Source: Actinomycetes bacterium (GTDB lineage: Bacteria; Actinomycetota; Actinomycetes; S36-B12). From it: a stretch of 37,197 nt of DNA. The stretch lies in assembly GCA_014190275.1 (NCBI GenBank), contig BJGE01000014.1, forward strand, positions 1-37,197, given 5' to 3'. The notes under the pieces are model-generated. The model ran no database searches, had not been told where the DNA came from, and was given only the letters and a program-made list of their open reading frames with translations. The number at the start of each line of letters is the position of its first letter. Position 1 is the first letter of the stretch. Below, piece after piece: positions 1 through 10,712 of this stretch. A program made the position numbers and the translations under genes.

Positions 1-258
1 TGTCTCCTGCAAAATACGCTCGAGGGCGGCATCAACCTGCTCGGGCTCGCGTACGTCGGCGACGATCGGGAGCACCCGGCCTGCGAGCGCCATGCCGGCC
101 GTTTGCTCGAGGGTTTCAGCGGTGCGACCGAGGATGAAAACCTGTGCACCCAGCTCGGCAAGTTTGAGTGTTATCGCCCGGCCAATACCCGTGCCGCCGC
201 CGGTAACCACTGCGATGCGGCCCGACAAGAGTTGCTCAGCCAAAGATTTCTCAGACAC
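1..258 (-). CDS. Short-chain dehydrogenase/reductase, N-terminal part (cut by window edge)
   Basis: Eighty-six codons of an SDR run off the left edge. The Rossmann glycine motif TGGGTGIG lies at about residues 19-26, preceded by strand RIAVV. ADV near residue 70 matches the acidic NAD(P)-side motif of the family. The GTG start (256-258) sits inside the end of the ideR-like gene, in an 8-nt overlap that contains that gene's TGA stop, so the two are probably translationally coupled. The catalytic Tyr/Lys part is outside the window, so substrate cannot be assigned. It is the last visible gene of the ZIP-IdeR-SDR operon. Confidence 0.85.
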   Translation of the reverse strand, partial: MSEKSLAEQLLSGRIAVVTGGGTGIGRAITLKLAELGAQVFILGRTAETLEQTAGMALAGRVLPIVADVREPEQVDAALERILQET

Positions 259-955
259 CAAATGCCACCGCATCAACGAGCACGTACATGGCCAACTCAT
301 CGGCCAGCTCGGTGTATTCGCCGGCACTGCCGATCGAAACTCCGCCGGGTGATCTACGCACCTGCACGAAGGCGCCCGGCAGCGCGCCAACGCGGCGCAA
401 GCGAGTCATGGTTTGCGCGTCCACTTGGATTGGCTCACCGAATCTGCGCACTGTCACGCCGAGTAACTCAGGGCTTGATATCAGTGAGAGTGGTCGCACC
501 TCGCCAACAATGACTTCGGTGATATCAAACTCCGGGCGCAACTCCTGCAGGCCGGGTATTGGGTTTCCATATGGTGAGACGTTCGGATTGCCGAGGATCT
601 CTAGCATCCGCCGCTCGACCGCATCGCTCATTACGTGCTCCCAGCGGCACGCCTCCGCGTGGACATCCTCCCAGGGCATCCCGATTACTTCGACCAGCAT
701 GCATTCGGCGATTCGGTGCTTACGCATGACTCTGGTGGCCGCCTCGCGCCCCGCGGCGGTGAACTCCAAATGGTGATCGCCGTCGGCCACCATCACTAGG
801 CCATCGCGCTGCATGCGAGCCACTGTCTCAGATACCGTGGGGCCGCTTTGCGCCAATCGTTCTCGAATGCGTGCCCGCATCGGCAACACACCTTCTTCTT
901 CAAGTTCGAAAAGGGTGCGCAGGTACATCTCGGTGGTGTCGATGAGGTCGCTCAC
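251..955 (-). CDS. ideR: IdeR/DtxR-family metal-dependent transcriptional repressor
   Basis: A 234-residue protein, near the usual length of about 230 for IdeR. The N-terminal winged helix contains SGPTVSETVARMQRDGL, the DNA-recognition helix region. Metal ligands typical of IdeR are visible: Met10, Cys103, Glu106 and His107 (in CRWEH) for the primary site, and His80, Glu84 and His99 for the ancillary site. The Cys rather than Met/Asp at the primary site favours Fe(II) over Mn(II) as co-repressor. An SH3-like C-terminal domain follows. I chose the GTG at 953-955 because VSDLIDTTEMYLRT aligns with the start of known IdeR proteins; the longer frame adds 29 unrelated residues. It lies 10 nt after the ZIP permease gene and overlaps the SDR start, giving a three-gene operon. 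Confidence 0.92.
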   Translation of the reverse strand: MSDLIDTTEMYLRTLFELEEEGVLPMRARIRERLAQSGPTVSETVARMQRDGLVMVADGDHHLEFTAAGREAATRVMRKHRIAECMLVEVIGMPWEDVHAEACRWEHVMSDAVERRMLEILGNPNVSPYGNPIPGLQELRPEFDITEVIVGEVRPLSLISSPELLGVTVRRFGEPIQVDAQTMTRLRRVGALPGAFVQVRRSPGGVSIGSAGEYTELADELAMYVLVDAVAFGV

Positions 956-965
956 GGAAGCCAAC

Positions 966-1739
966 CTACCCGAGTACCGAGGCGAGCAGCAGGGAGAGCG
1001 CGAAGCCCGCCACCACCAGCCCTCCCGTCCACTCCCGCTCAACTTGGTATGCGTCCGGGATCATGGTGTTCGCGATCATGGCTAGCAGCGCACCGGCGGC
1101 GAAAGTCTGCACGACGCCGGTGATGGTGCCATCGTCACTTGCCAACAGGGTGTAACCAAGTCCGGATGCGATCGCACTTGTCGCAACGACCGCGGCGTAC
1201 ATGAGCAAGACTTTCGCTAATTTCCACTTTTTGGTGCGAAGTCCGGCCGAGGCCGCCATGCCTTCTGGCAGATTAGATAGTGCGACGCCAGCCAGCAGTG
1301 TCGGGCTTACCGCGCCGGAAAGAACACTGATCCCCAGAACAAATGACTCCGGCACTCCGTCCAGCACGCTACCTAGAACAATGGCGAGCGGATTGCTGCC
1401 CGTGCCGCTACTTTCATCATCGTTCTTGCCGACCGCGTGGTCCTTGCTTCCGCGACTTTCCAAGATTTTCGTCCCGAACACGAAAACCGCAGCACCAGCG
1501 AAAAGCGATAAGGCCAGGAGCGGAAGGTTCAGGGCTAGCTGGGCATCGGCAACTAGGTCATAGGAGACGGAGCCGATTAACAGGCCACTACCGGCTGCCA
1601 TCACTATCGCGGTAAGCCGTGGCGATGGTTTGAAGGCGTAAGCCAAGACGGCGCCCAAGATCAACGTCGCCGACGAGACCGCACCCCAAAACATCGCAGC
1701 TAGCACCGTGACACTGTGCCCTAAAGCGAAGGTGGGCAC
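966..1739 (-). CDS. ZIP-family metal ion permease
   Basis: A 257-residue polytopic membrane protein with about eight hydrophobic segments. Two typical ZIP metal-channel signatures are present: SVLDGVPESFVLG around residues 127-139 and ALSNLPEGMAASAGL around 153-167. A polar loop, KDHAVGKNDDESSGTGSN, precedes them, as the variable loop does in ZIP proteins. The family moves Zn(II), Fe(II) or Mn(II) into the cytoplasm. Being first in an operon with an IdeR-like repressor suggests iron or a related metal; that is inference. The GTG at 1737-1739 is the first usable start; an in-frame ATG before FWGAVSS is an alternative. The photolyase gene diverges only 19 nt away. Confidence 0.85.
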   Translation of the reverse strand: MPTFALGHSVTVLAAMFWGAVSSATLILGAVLAYAFKPSPRLTAIVMAAGSGLLIGSVSYDLVADAQLALNLPLLALSLFAGAAVFVFGTKILESRGSKDHAVGKNDDESSGTGSNPLAIVLGSVLDGVPESFVLGISVLSGAVSPTLLAGVALSNLPEGMAASAGLRTKKWKLAKVLLMYAAVVATSAIASGLGYTLLASDDGTITGVVQTFAAGALLAMIANTMIPDAYQVEREWTGGLVVAGFALSLLLASVLG

Positions 1740-1746
1740 AACCCTT

Positions 1747-1752
1747 TAGGCT
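1747..1752 (+). promoter_or_regulatory. Predicted -10 box of a leaderless photolyase transcript
   Basis: TAGGCT matches the actinobacterial -10 consensus TANNNT and ends 6 nt before the photolyase GTG. That spacing puts the transcription start on the start codon. There is no Shine-Dalgarno sequence in the 19-nt spacer, which supports a leaderless message. Confidence 0.6.
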
Positions 1753-1758
1753 GGCGCG

Positions 1759-3126
1759 GTGCCCAGCATCATGTGGTTTCGCCGCGACCTACGGCTCCTT
1801 GACAACCCGGCCCTGCTGGCCGCGCTGGCTGCGGCGCGGGCCGATGCCTCAGCTGACGGCCGGGTCGTCCCGCTGTTCACCGTCGATCCGGTGCTTTGGG
1901 ATGCCGCCGGCCCCGTTCGCCAGGCGTACCTGTCCCGATCCTTGGCCGCACTTGATAAGTCCTTGGGCGGCAATCTCCTGATCCGCCACGGGAACCCGAT
2001 CGAAGGTGTGCCAGAGGTCGTTGCTGCCACGGGCGCCAGCAGCGTGCACATCGCCGCCGATTTTGGGCCCTATGGCCGCCAACGTGATTCAGCTGTTGAA
2101 CTCGCACTCGGCACGGTGCCGCTGGTTCGAACCGGTTCGCCCTACGCAGTCGCGCCGGGCCGAGTCACCAAGGATGACGGCACCCCTTACCGCGTCTACA
2201 CCCCATACTTTCGCGGCTGGATGCGGCATGGTTGGCCCAAGCCGGCCGCGGATGTGCCCCCCGACGCCAACTGGTGGCAGGCCATGGCGTGCCACGGCTT
2301 ACCCGTGGCCCCAGACCTTGGGGCACTGGCCCTGCCGGAGGCCGGCGAGCAGGCCGCTTGGCAACGCTGGGAGCAATTTCGAACCGCCGGACTTTCGACC
2401 TATTCCGAACTCCGAAATCGGGCCGACCTCGCCGGCACCAGCGCCCTTGGCCACTACCTCAAATGGGGTGAGATCCACCCGCGCAGTCTGCTTGCTGAGT
2501 TATCAGATGACGATGAAGTCTTCCGCAAGGAATTGTGCTGGCGCGAGTTCTACGCCGATGTGCTGGCACAGAACCCGCAGACCGCACGCCTGTCCCTTGA
2601 CTCCCGCTTTGATCAGGAAATGCGTTGGTCAGATAACGCTGACGACTCCTTCGAGGCTTGGGCAACGGGCAACACCGGTTACCCATTCGTTGACGCCGGC
2701 ATGCGCCAACTGCGCACCGAAGGTTGGGTGCACAACCGGGTGCGCATGGTGGTTGCCAGTTTCCTGATCAAGGACCTGCACATCACCTGGCAGCGCGGCG
2801 CCGCCGAATTCATGTATTGGCTCCGCGATGGCGACCTGGCGAGTAACTCCCACGGGTGGCAGTGGACCGCCGGCTGCGGGACCGACGCTTCGCCGTTCTA
2901 CCGGGTCTTCAATCCCGTCCTGCAAGGCCTGAAATTCGACCCGGACGGTGACTACGTGCGCCGCTACCTCCCTGAACTTGCCCACCTACCCGGCAAAGCC
3001 GCCCATGAGCCGTGGTTACGACCCGATGGCTATCAGGGCGGATATCCGGAGCGAATCGTGGACCACCACCTAGAGCGCGAAGTCGCCTTGGCCAACTACT
3101 CGGCGATCAAAAAGCCGACGGCCTAG
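1759..3126 (+). CDS. phrB: Deoxyribodipyrimidine photolyase (class I cryptochrome/photolyase)
   Basis: A 455-residue flavoprotein that uses blue light to reverse UV-induced pyrimidine dimers. The N-terminal antenna domain opens with IMWFRRDLRLLDNPAL. The C-terminal FAD domain has WREFYADVL (261-269), TGYPFVDAGMRQL (306-318), WVHNRVRM (323-330) and DGDLASNSHGWQWTAG (357-372), all hallmark class I blocks. Trp323, 344, 367 and 369 could supply the electron-transfer chain. The GTG at 1759 places the conserved WFRRDLR at residue 6, as expected. CPD versus 6-4 specificity is not proven, but the motifs favour a CPD photolyase. Its TAG stop forms part of the parA promoter. Confidence 0.93.
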   Translation: MPSIMWFRRDLRLLDNPALLAALAAARADASADGRVVPLFTVDPVLWDAAGPVRQAYLSRSLAALDKSLGGNLLIRHGNPIEGVPEVVAATGASSVHIAADFGPYGRQRDSAVELALGTVPLVRTGSPYAVAPGRVTKDDGTPYRVYTPYFRGWMRHGWPKPAADVPPDANWWQAMACHGLPVAPDLGALALPEAGEQAAWQRWEQFRTAGLSTYSELRNRADLAGTSALGHYLKWGEIHPRSLLAELSDDDEVFRKELCWREFYADVLAQNPQTARLSLDSRFDQEMRWSDNADDSFEAWATGNTGYPFVDAGMRQLRTEGWVHNRVRMVVASFLIKDLHITWQRGAAEFMYWLRDGDLASNSHGWQWTAGCGTDASPFYRVFNPVLQGLKFDPDGDYVRRYLPELAHLPGKAAHEPWLRPDGYQGGYPERIVDHHLEREVALANYSAIKKPTA

Positions 3127-3129
3127 CAT
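3124..3129 (+). promoter_or_regulatory. Predicted -10 box for leaderless parA, sharing the photolyase stop codon
   Basis: TAGCAT fits TANNNT and ends 6 nt before the ParA ATG at 3136. Its first three bases are the TAG stop of the photolyase gene. No Shine-Dalgarno precedes the ATG. Confidence 0.55.
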
Positions 3130-3135
3130 TGGCCC

Positions 3136-3912
3136 ATGCCCACTATCGCCGTGCTGTCCATGAAAGGCGGCGTGGGCAAGAGCACCATCATCTTGGGCCT
3201 GGCCAGCGTGGCGTGGGAGCGCGGCCAACAAGCCTTAATTGTCGACCTTGACCCACAGGCCAACGCCACCATGGGCCTTGATGTGCTGTCCCCCGTCTTC
3301 ACAACAAACGACGTGCTGGCTGACGCCCGACCCGGGATCGCCGCCGATGCCGTTACCGGCACCGGATGGGCACCACATATCAAAGTCCTTGCAGCCGAGC
3401 GGGCCCTGGAGCACCGCAATGTCAATGAAGGGCGCCACTCAGCCCTTCGCCTGCGCACCGCCCTGGCCAGCCTGCCGCGGTCCTATGACCTAGTGGTGAT
3501 CGATTGCCCACCCTCACTTGGTGAACTCACCCGCAATGCACTAAGTGCCGCTGACCTGGCCGTGGTGGTGACCGAGCCCGGTTATTTCGCATTGCATGGC
3601 GCCGCGCAAGCACTCGAGGCAGTCGAAGTCATTCGAGGCACCACCAACCCCGGCTTGCGCACGGCCGCCATCGTCATTAATCGCGCCCGGCCGCATCTTG
3701 CCGAGCAACAGGTGCGCATCACCGAACTTCGCGAGGCATATGGCGACCTGGTAAGCCCAAGTGTGCTGCCCGAACGCACCTCGGTACCCCAAGCGCAAGG
3801 CGCCGGTATCCCGATCCACGCTTGGCATTCACCCGGTGCCCGCGAGATCTCAGATCTTTTCGAGGATCTTTATGACGAAATCCTGCCAGGCCTGAAGATG
3901 GGATCACCATGA
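3136..3912 (+). CDS. ParA/Soj-type P-loop ATPase
   Basis: A 258-residue ATPase of the ParA/MinD superfamily. The deviant Walker A, KGGVGKST, is at residues 10-17 with both signature lysines. VDLDPQANAT (about 36-45) is the A' motif and VIDCPPSLG (about 121-129) is Walker B. A C-terminal section with VINRARPHLAEQQVR and VLPERTSVPQAQ is typical of ParA. The family forms ATP-dependent dimers that position DNA or protein cargo. It overlaps the RHH gene by 4 nt (ATGA), resembling a ParA plus small RHH centromere-binding pair. No parB or replication genes are nearby, so it looks like a chromosomal orphan ParA rather than the main soj. Confidence 0.85.
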   Translation: MPTIAVLSMKGGVGKSTIILGLASVAWERGQQALIVDLDPQANATMGLDVLSPVFTTNDVLADARPGIAADAVTGTGWAPHIKVLAAERALEHRNVNEGRHSALRLRTALASLPRSYDLVVIDCPPSLGELTRNALSAADLAVVVTEPGYFALHGAAQALEAVEVIRGTTNPGLRTAAIVINRARPHLAEQQVRITELREAYGDLVSPSVLPERTSVPQAQGAGIPIHAWHSPGAREISDLFEDLYDEILPGLKMGSP

Positions 3913-4193
3913 GTGAGCCGAGCGTTCCAACTCAACGATCAGCCCTGGTCAAAGCCGCCGATGCCGATCTGCATCCCACCACCCCCAAACTCGAGCCCCT
4001 CGATGACCTGAGTAGCAAGGCGGGTAGCGCCACCTCAGATGTGATGCGCGCACCCAAGAAAGAAAAGCTTGTCACCATCAAAGTTGACATCCCAAAGTCC
4101 GTGCGCAAGGCACTTAGCATCGAAGCTGAAAAGCGCGGCCTAAGCGTTAAGCAATTGATCAACGCCATCCTGCGAGATCGCACCCGGGGTTGA
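3909..4193 (+). CDS. Small ribbon-helix-helix protein partnered with ParA
   Basis: A 94-residue protein. The first half is polar and probably disordered (many Ser, Thr, Pro and Asp). The second half reads KLVTIKVDIPKSVRKALS then EAEKRGLSVKQLINAILRD, a beta-strand followed by two helices as in ribbon-helix-helix DNA-binding domains. The ATG lies in a 4-nt overlap with the ParA stop, so translation is coupled. By analogy with ParF-ParG type pairs it may link ParA to DNA or regulate the pair; that role is inferred from context only. Confidence 0.7.
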   Translation: MSEPSVPTQRSALVKAADADLHPTTPKLEPLDDLSSKAGSATSDVMRAPKKEKLVTIKVDIPKSVRKALSIEAEKRGLSVKQLINAILRDRTRG

Positions 4194-4221
4194 CCCACGC
4201 CCTAGCTCAAGGGCGCGGTCA
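4191..4221. terminator. Stem-loop joining the stop codons of two convergent genes
   Basis: The outer stem TGACC (4191-4195) pairs with GGTCA (4217-4221); the inner stem GCCCT (4199-4203) pairs with AGGGC (4210-4214), with a 6-nt loop. The TGA of the RHH gene and the TGA (TCA on plus) of the MFS gene are both in the outer stem. There is no U-run, so it could act as a bidirectional 3'-end hairpin rather than a classical intrinsic terminator. Confidence 0.4.
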
Positions 4222-5478
4222 CGGTATCGGGTGGCGCGCGTCATAACGCCAAAACGATGGCATCGCTCGACTCAAGCCCAAGGCGAGCACTACGCAGGCC
4301 ACCCCGCCTGAGATAACGGCGAAGGCCTCCCCGGCAAGCGCCGCGACCGCACCGGCCTCGACATCACCAAGCCGCGGCCCGCCTGCCACCACCACCGTAA
4401 ACACCCCCTGCAACCGCCCGCGATACTCATCCGGGGTGGCCGCCTGCAAGATCGTCGTGCGAAAGATCGCCGACACGTTGTCGGCCGCACCGGCGATGAT
4501 TAGGAATAGCAGCGCCAACGGCAACCAACGCACGAGGCCAAATGCGGCAATCGCACTGCCCCACACGACGATCGAGATAACCACCCAGCGGCCCTGCGCG
4601 CGCACCAGGCCCAACCGACCGCTGAAAACACTAGATAGCAACGCGCCAACGGCCGGCGCTGCAGCCAAGAAACCCAAGACGGTAGCGACCTCGCGCATCG
4701 ATCCGCCGTACCACAAGGCGGCAATCGCCGGAAATAGCGCGCGCGGCATCCCAAAAACCATCGCGATGATGTCCTCATAGAACGACATCTGCAGATTGCG
4801 CTTGCCCTTGAGGAAGACGAAGCCCTCCTTGACCGCGCCCCAACCGGCACGCGGGCGCTCATCACCGGCAATCAGGATCGGTGGCAGGCTCGGCAATCGC
4901 CACATGGCCCAAACCACAATTGCGAATGCGGCTACGTCGATGACATAGGCAGCGGTAACGGTGCCAAATGCGGCGATCACAATGCCACCGATCAGTGGCC
5001 CGATCGTGAATCCGATATTCCAAGTGATCATGCTGAGCGCATTGGCCGCCGGCAACAGCTGCGTTGGCACCAACCGCGGCACAATCGCCTGCCGCGCCGG
5101 ATTACCCACCGCGAAGAACGCCGACTGAACAGCGACTACCAAGAAGAGAATCCCCACGGAGTTGATTGAGAGCGCGGACTGAAGCAGGAACAAGATTGAG
5201 CAGCCCCCTAGCCCGAGCGCACTGATGAGCCCAACCAGGCGCCGGTCAAAAGCGTCAGACAAAGTACCGCCGTACAAGCCGAACCCAATTAGCGGGATTA
5301 ATTGAAAGAGCCCGACCAAGCCCACCATGAAACTGGATTTGGTTAGGTCATAAACCTGCAGGCCCACCGCCACCGAAGTCATCTGCTGTCCGACATTGCT
5401 GACGCCGAGCCCGATAAACAGCCGTCGATACGGGGCGCTGACCCGAAGTGGTGTTAGGTCAGCAAAAATTCGAGCCAC
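4219..5478 (-). CDS. MFS transporter, EntS/MFS_3-like exporter
   Basis: A 419-residue protein with about 12 hydrophobic segments. The N-terminal YRRLFIGLGVSNVGQQMTSV and GGTLSDAFDRRLVGL (the MFS loop 2-3 signature, usually G-x-x-x-D-R) are typical of the EntS/tetracycline-like MFS_3 group. NPARQAIVPRLVPTQLLPAAN and EYRGRLQGVFTVV are further blocks of that group. Such proteins export siderophores or small drugs; the substrate here is unknown. The GTG start at 5476-5478 is supported by a TAGGTT box 6 nt upstream. It converges with the ParA-RHH operon. Confidence 0.8.
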   Translation of the reverse strand: MARIFADLTPLRVSAPYRRLFIGLGVSNVGQQMTSVAVGLQVYDLTKSSFMVGLVGLFQLIPLIGFGLYGGTLSDAFDRRLVGLISALGLGGCSILFLLQSALSINSVGILFLVVAVQSAFFAVGNPARQAIVPRLVPTQLLPAANALSMITWNIGFTIGPLIGGIVIAAFGTVTAAYVIDVAAFAIVVWAMWRLPSLPPILIAGDERPRAGWGAVKEGFVFLKGKRNLQMSFYEDIIAMVFGMPRALFPAIAALWYGGSMREVATVLGFLAAAPAVGALLSSVFSGRLGLVRAQGRWVVISIVVWGSAIAAFGLVRWLPLALLFLIIAGAADNVSAIFRTTILQAATPDEYRGRLQGVFTVVVAGGPRLGDVEAGAVAALAGEAFAVISGGVACVVLALGLSRAMPSFWRYDARHPIP

Positions 5479-5484
5479 AGCGAC

Positions 5485-5490
5485 AACCTA
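5485..5490 (-). promoter_or_regulatory. Predicted -10 box for the leaderless MFS_3 gene
   Basis: On the minus strand TAGGTT is followed by 6 nt and then the GTG start. It matches TANNNT at the leaderless spacing and no Shine-Dalgarno is present. Confidence 0.55.
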
Positions 5491-5544
5491 TGCCCAACGT
5501 CGGTACTTGACTTGAAATGGGTTATCGCGCTAACCACTTAAGGA

Positions 5545-6210
5545 TTACGGCGATAGCCGCTCTAAGGTCCAGGCACTTGGGTCATCCAAAGCCGCTTGGG
5601 CACTGCGCGCCGTGAAGCGCAGTCGGTCATGTAGTCGCGAGATGCGCCCCTGCCAAAACTCGATGGTCACCGGCCGAATCAGCCACCCACCCCAAAAATC
5701 GGGCAGCGGCACGTCAGTGTCGGCGTACTCGTCCACCAATTCATGGAAGCGCATGTCTAGTATCGAGCGATCCTCGATAACTTCTGACTGCCTGCTGACC
5801 CAAGCCCCAAGTTGCGAATCGCGGGGGCGGGAGGCAAAGTACGCCGCCACCTCATCGCGCGCCACGAGTTCGGCGCGTCCGACAATCACCACCTGTCGGT
5901 GCATCGAGAACCACGGGAACGTCACCGACGCTTGGGGGTTCGCGCGCAGTTCACGGCTCTTACGAGATGCGAGGTTGGTATAGAAAGTAAAGCCGCGGGC
6001 ATCAGCGCCTTTGAGCAGCACCGTCCGGGTGCTCGGGGCTCCGGCGGCATCGGCCGTGGCCAGCACCATCGCATTGGGTTCGACTACGCCTGCGGCTACC
6101 GCCCCCCCGAACCAGGCCGAAAATGCAGCCAGCGGTTCACCCCCTAGGTCAGCGGGGGCTAGGGCACCGGCGTCATAGGACACCCTAAAGTCGGCTATCT
6201 GCTGTTCCAC
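5545..6210 (-). CDS. pdxH: Pyridoxamine 5'-phosphate oxidase
   Basis: A 221-residue FMN enzyme that oxidises pyridoxine/pyridoxamine 5'-phosphate to pyridoxal 5'-phosphate. FMN and substrate blocks are clear: STRTVLLKGADARGFTFYTN (59-78), SRKSRELRANPQASVTFPW, RQVVIVGRAELV, the ASRPRDSQLGAWVSRQS segment, and the C-terminal signature IEFWQGRISRLHDRLRF. Length is normal for the family. The GTG at 6208-6210 follows an AGGGG stretch that could serve as a weak ribosome-binding site. It lies head-to-head with the citA-serC operon. SerC uses the PLP that this enzyme makes, so shared control would make sense but is not shown. Confidence 0.93.
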   Translation of the reverse strand: MEQQIADFRVSYDAGALAPADLGGEPLAAFSAWFGGAVAAGVVEPNAMVLATADAAGAPSTRTVLLKGADARGFTFYTNLASRKSRELRANPQASVTFPWFSMHRQVVIVGRAELVARDEVAAYFASRPRDSQLGAWVSRQSEVIEDRSILDMRFHELVDEYADTDVPLPDFWGGWLIRPVTIEFWQGRISRLHDRLRFTARSAQAALDDPSAWTLERLSP

Positions 6211-6315
6211 CCCCTGATCTCACCACGGGTTCATGGATCAGCGCCACCCGGCGGCGACTTCACCCCGCAATAAGTGTTGGATAGTGCCTAATCCCGTTCA
6301 CTCCAAGGAGGAGTT
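6211..6315. promoter_or_regulatory. Divergent promoter region between pdxH and citA, with a strong citA ribosome-binding site
   Basis: This 105-nt spacer must carry both promoters. On the plus strand, AAGGAGGAG (6305-6313) is a near-perfect Shine-Dalgarno 2 nt before GTG 6316. That contrasts with the leaderless genes elsewhere in the window. A GATAGT hexamer around 6280-6285 is a possible citA -10, but I could not pick a convincing -35. Confidence 0.45.
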
Positions 6316-9754
<3,439 letters not shown>

Positions 9755-9755
9755 G

Positions 9756-10607
9756 TCAAGGAATGTTCACCGTCAGCAGCCGGTCATCGCGTTCGCTCGC
9801 TATGAGCAGGGCTCGACTATCAGAAGTCCAGGTAATCGCCTCGCCTTGAAACTGATACGGCAACGCAATGCGGGCTACTTCACGGCCCGGCGGAAGACCC
9901 GAATACACCACCGCGTTGACGTAATCGCGCAAAACGTATTTTGTGCCGTCCGGTGAGATGGCCCCATCGGTTATCAGGCCACCCTCGATCTGCAGTTCCC
10001 TCGCAATGTTCAAGGCGTTTTGCCGTAGTGGATACGGCAGCGAATACAGCGACCCGTGTGCGAGTTGCTTGGTGACCACCCAAAGCCGCGGACCGGACGG
10101 ATCCGCGAGCAGCGCCTCAGCATTATGGGGTCGGTCGCCGTAGGTGAATCGGTAAGCCTTGGCGGGCACGGTTTGCGAGGCCAACCTCGCCGGCTCACGG
10201 ATTCGCAGGACTTCAACATACGGCCAGCTGTCTCGGTTATCGCCGATGTCGCCGAGCCAGATCACCGGCCGGCCACGCCTGTCGCTGCCCACCGCAATAG
10301 CTTCGAAGTCGCGGGCTTTCGCGCCGGAGATTTTGATGGTGGCGCGGGTAATACAGGTCTTGGAATCGACCGCGTAGATAACCGGGCCACCGGATGAGTC
10401 ATTGTGCAGCCAAATGGTGTGTGGGTGCTGGATTGAGGTAGCCAGTCCGCTTATTTCGGTAAACCTTACGTCCTTGAAAGTGCAGACCACCGTGGTTTGG
10501 GCGGTCGCCGCCGGCGCCCAGACAACCGTGAGGGCCGCAATCCAAAAACAGATTACGGCCCGCACGCTGGTCTTCACAGCCTTGCCGGTCCCGTAGTTGC
10601 CCATCAT
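9756..10607 (-). CDS. Secreted beta-propeller-like protein of unknown function
   Basis: A 283-residue protein with a Sec signal peptide: basic start, hydrophobic ICFWIAALTVVWAPAATAQ, likely cleavage after ATA near residue 36. The mature part is built of repeated beta-rich stretches such as ISGLATSIQHPHTIWLHNDS, DFEAIAVGSD, IWLGDIGDN and AISPDGTKYVLRDY. These recall propeller proteins of the SdiA-regulated or esterase-like-phytase kind. The motif GDIGDN and the acidic residues could bind calcium; that is inference. The ATG at 10605-10607 overlaps the stop of a 29-aa membrane peptide gene by 4 nt. An ATG directly follows it as an alternative start. Confidence 0.75.
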   Translation of the reverse strand: MMGNYGTGKAVKTSVRAVICFWIAALTVVWAPAATAQTTVVCTFKDVRFTEISGLATSIQHPHTIWLHNDSSGGPVIYAVDSKTCITRATIKISGAKARDFEAIAVGSDRRGRPVIWLGDIGDNRDSWPYVEVLRIREPARLASQTVPAKAYRFTYGDRPHNAEALLADPSGPRLWVVTKQLAHGSLYSLPYPLRQNALNIARELQIEGGLITDGAISPDGTKYVLRDYVNAVVYSGLPPGREVARIALPYQFQGEAITWTSDSRALLIASERDDRLLTVNIP

Positions 10608-10693
10608 CTTCTAATCAGGGCGGCGATCACCACAACGGCCACCGTGGAGCATAGGACCACGAGCGTGATGATGCGTCGCGTTCGTGGGTCCAT
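10604..10693 (-). CDS. 29-residue single-pass membrane miniprotein
   Basis: This short frame encodes MDPRTRRIITLVVLCSTVAV then VVIAALIRR. It has a basic N-terminus, an uninterrupted hydrophobic stretch of about 19 residues and a basic end, as expected for a tiny transmembrane peptide. Support comes from a well-placed leaderless promoter (TAGGCT 6 nt before the ATG) and an ATGA overlap with the secreted protein gene downstream. It may be a functional peptide or serve as the leader cistron that allows translation of the next gene. No family recognised. Confidence 0.65.
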   Translation of the reverse strand: MDPRTRRIITLVVLCSTVAVVVIAALIRR

Positions 10694-10699
10694 GCACCC

Positions 10700-10705
10700 A
10701 GCCTA
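10700..10705 (-). promoter_or_regulatory. Predicted -10 box for the leaderless miniprotein operon
   Basis: On the minus strand TAGGCT is followed by GGGTGC and then the ATG at 10693. The hexamer and spacing are the same as at the photolyase promoter. It lies just after the purine permease stop (10713), so the small operon probably has its own promoter. Confidence 0.6.
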
Positions 10706-10712
10706 CGACCCC

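Noticed and set aside
1746-1752. TTAGGCT as an IdeR iron box in front of the ZIP-ideR operon
   Set aside because: It matches only the centre of the 19-bp iron-box palindrome and coincides with the photolyase -10; no inverted half is present.
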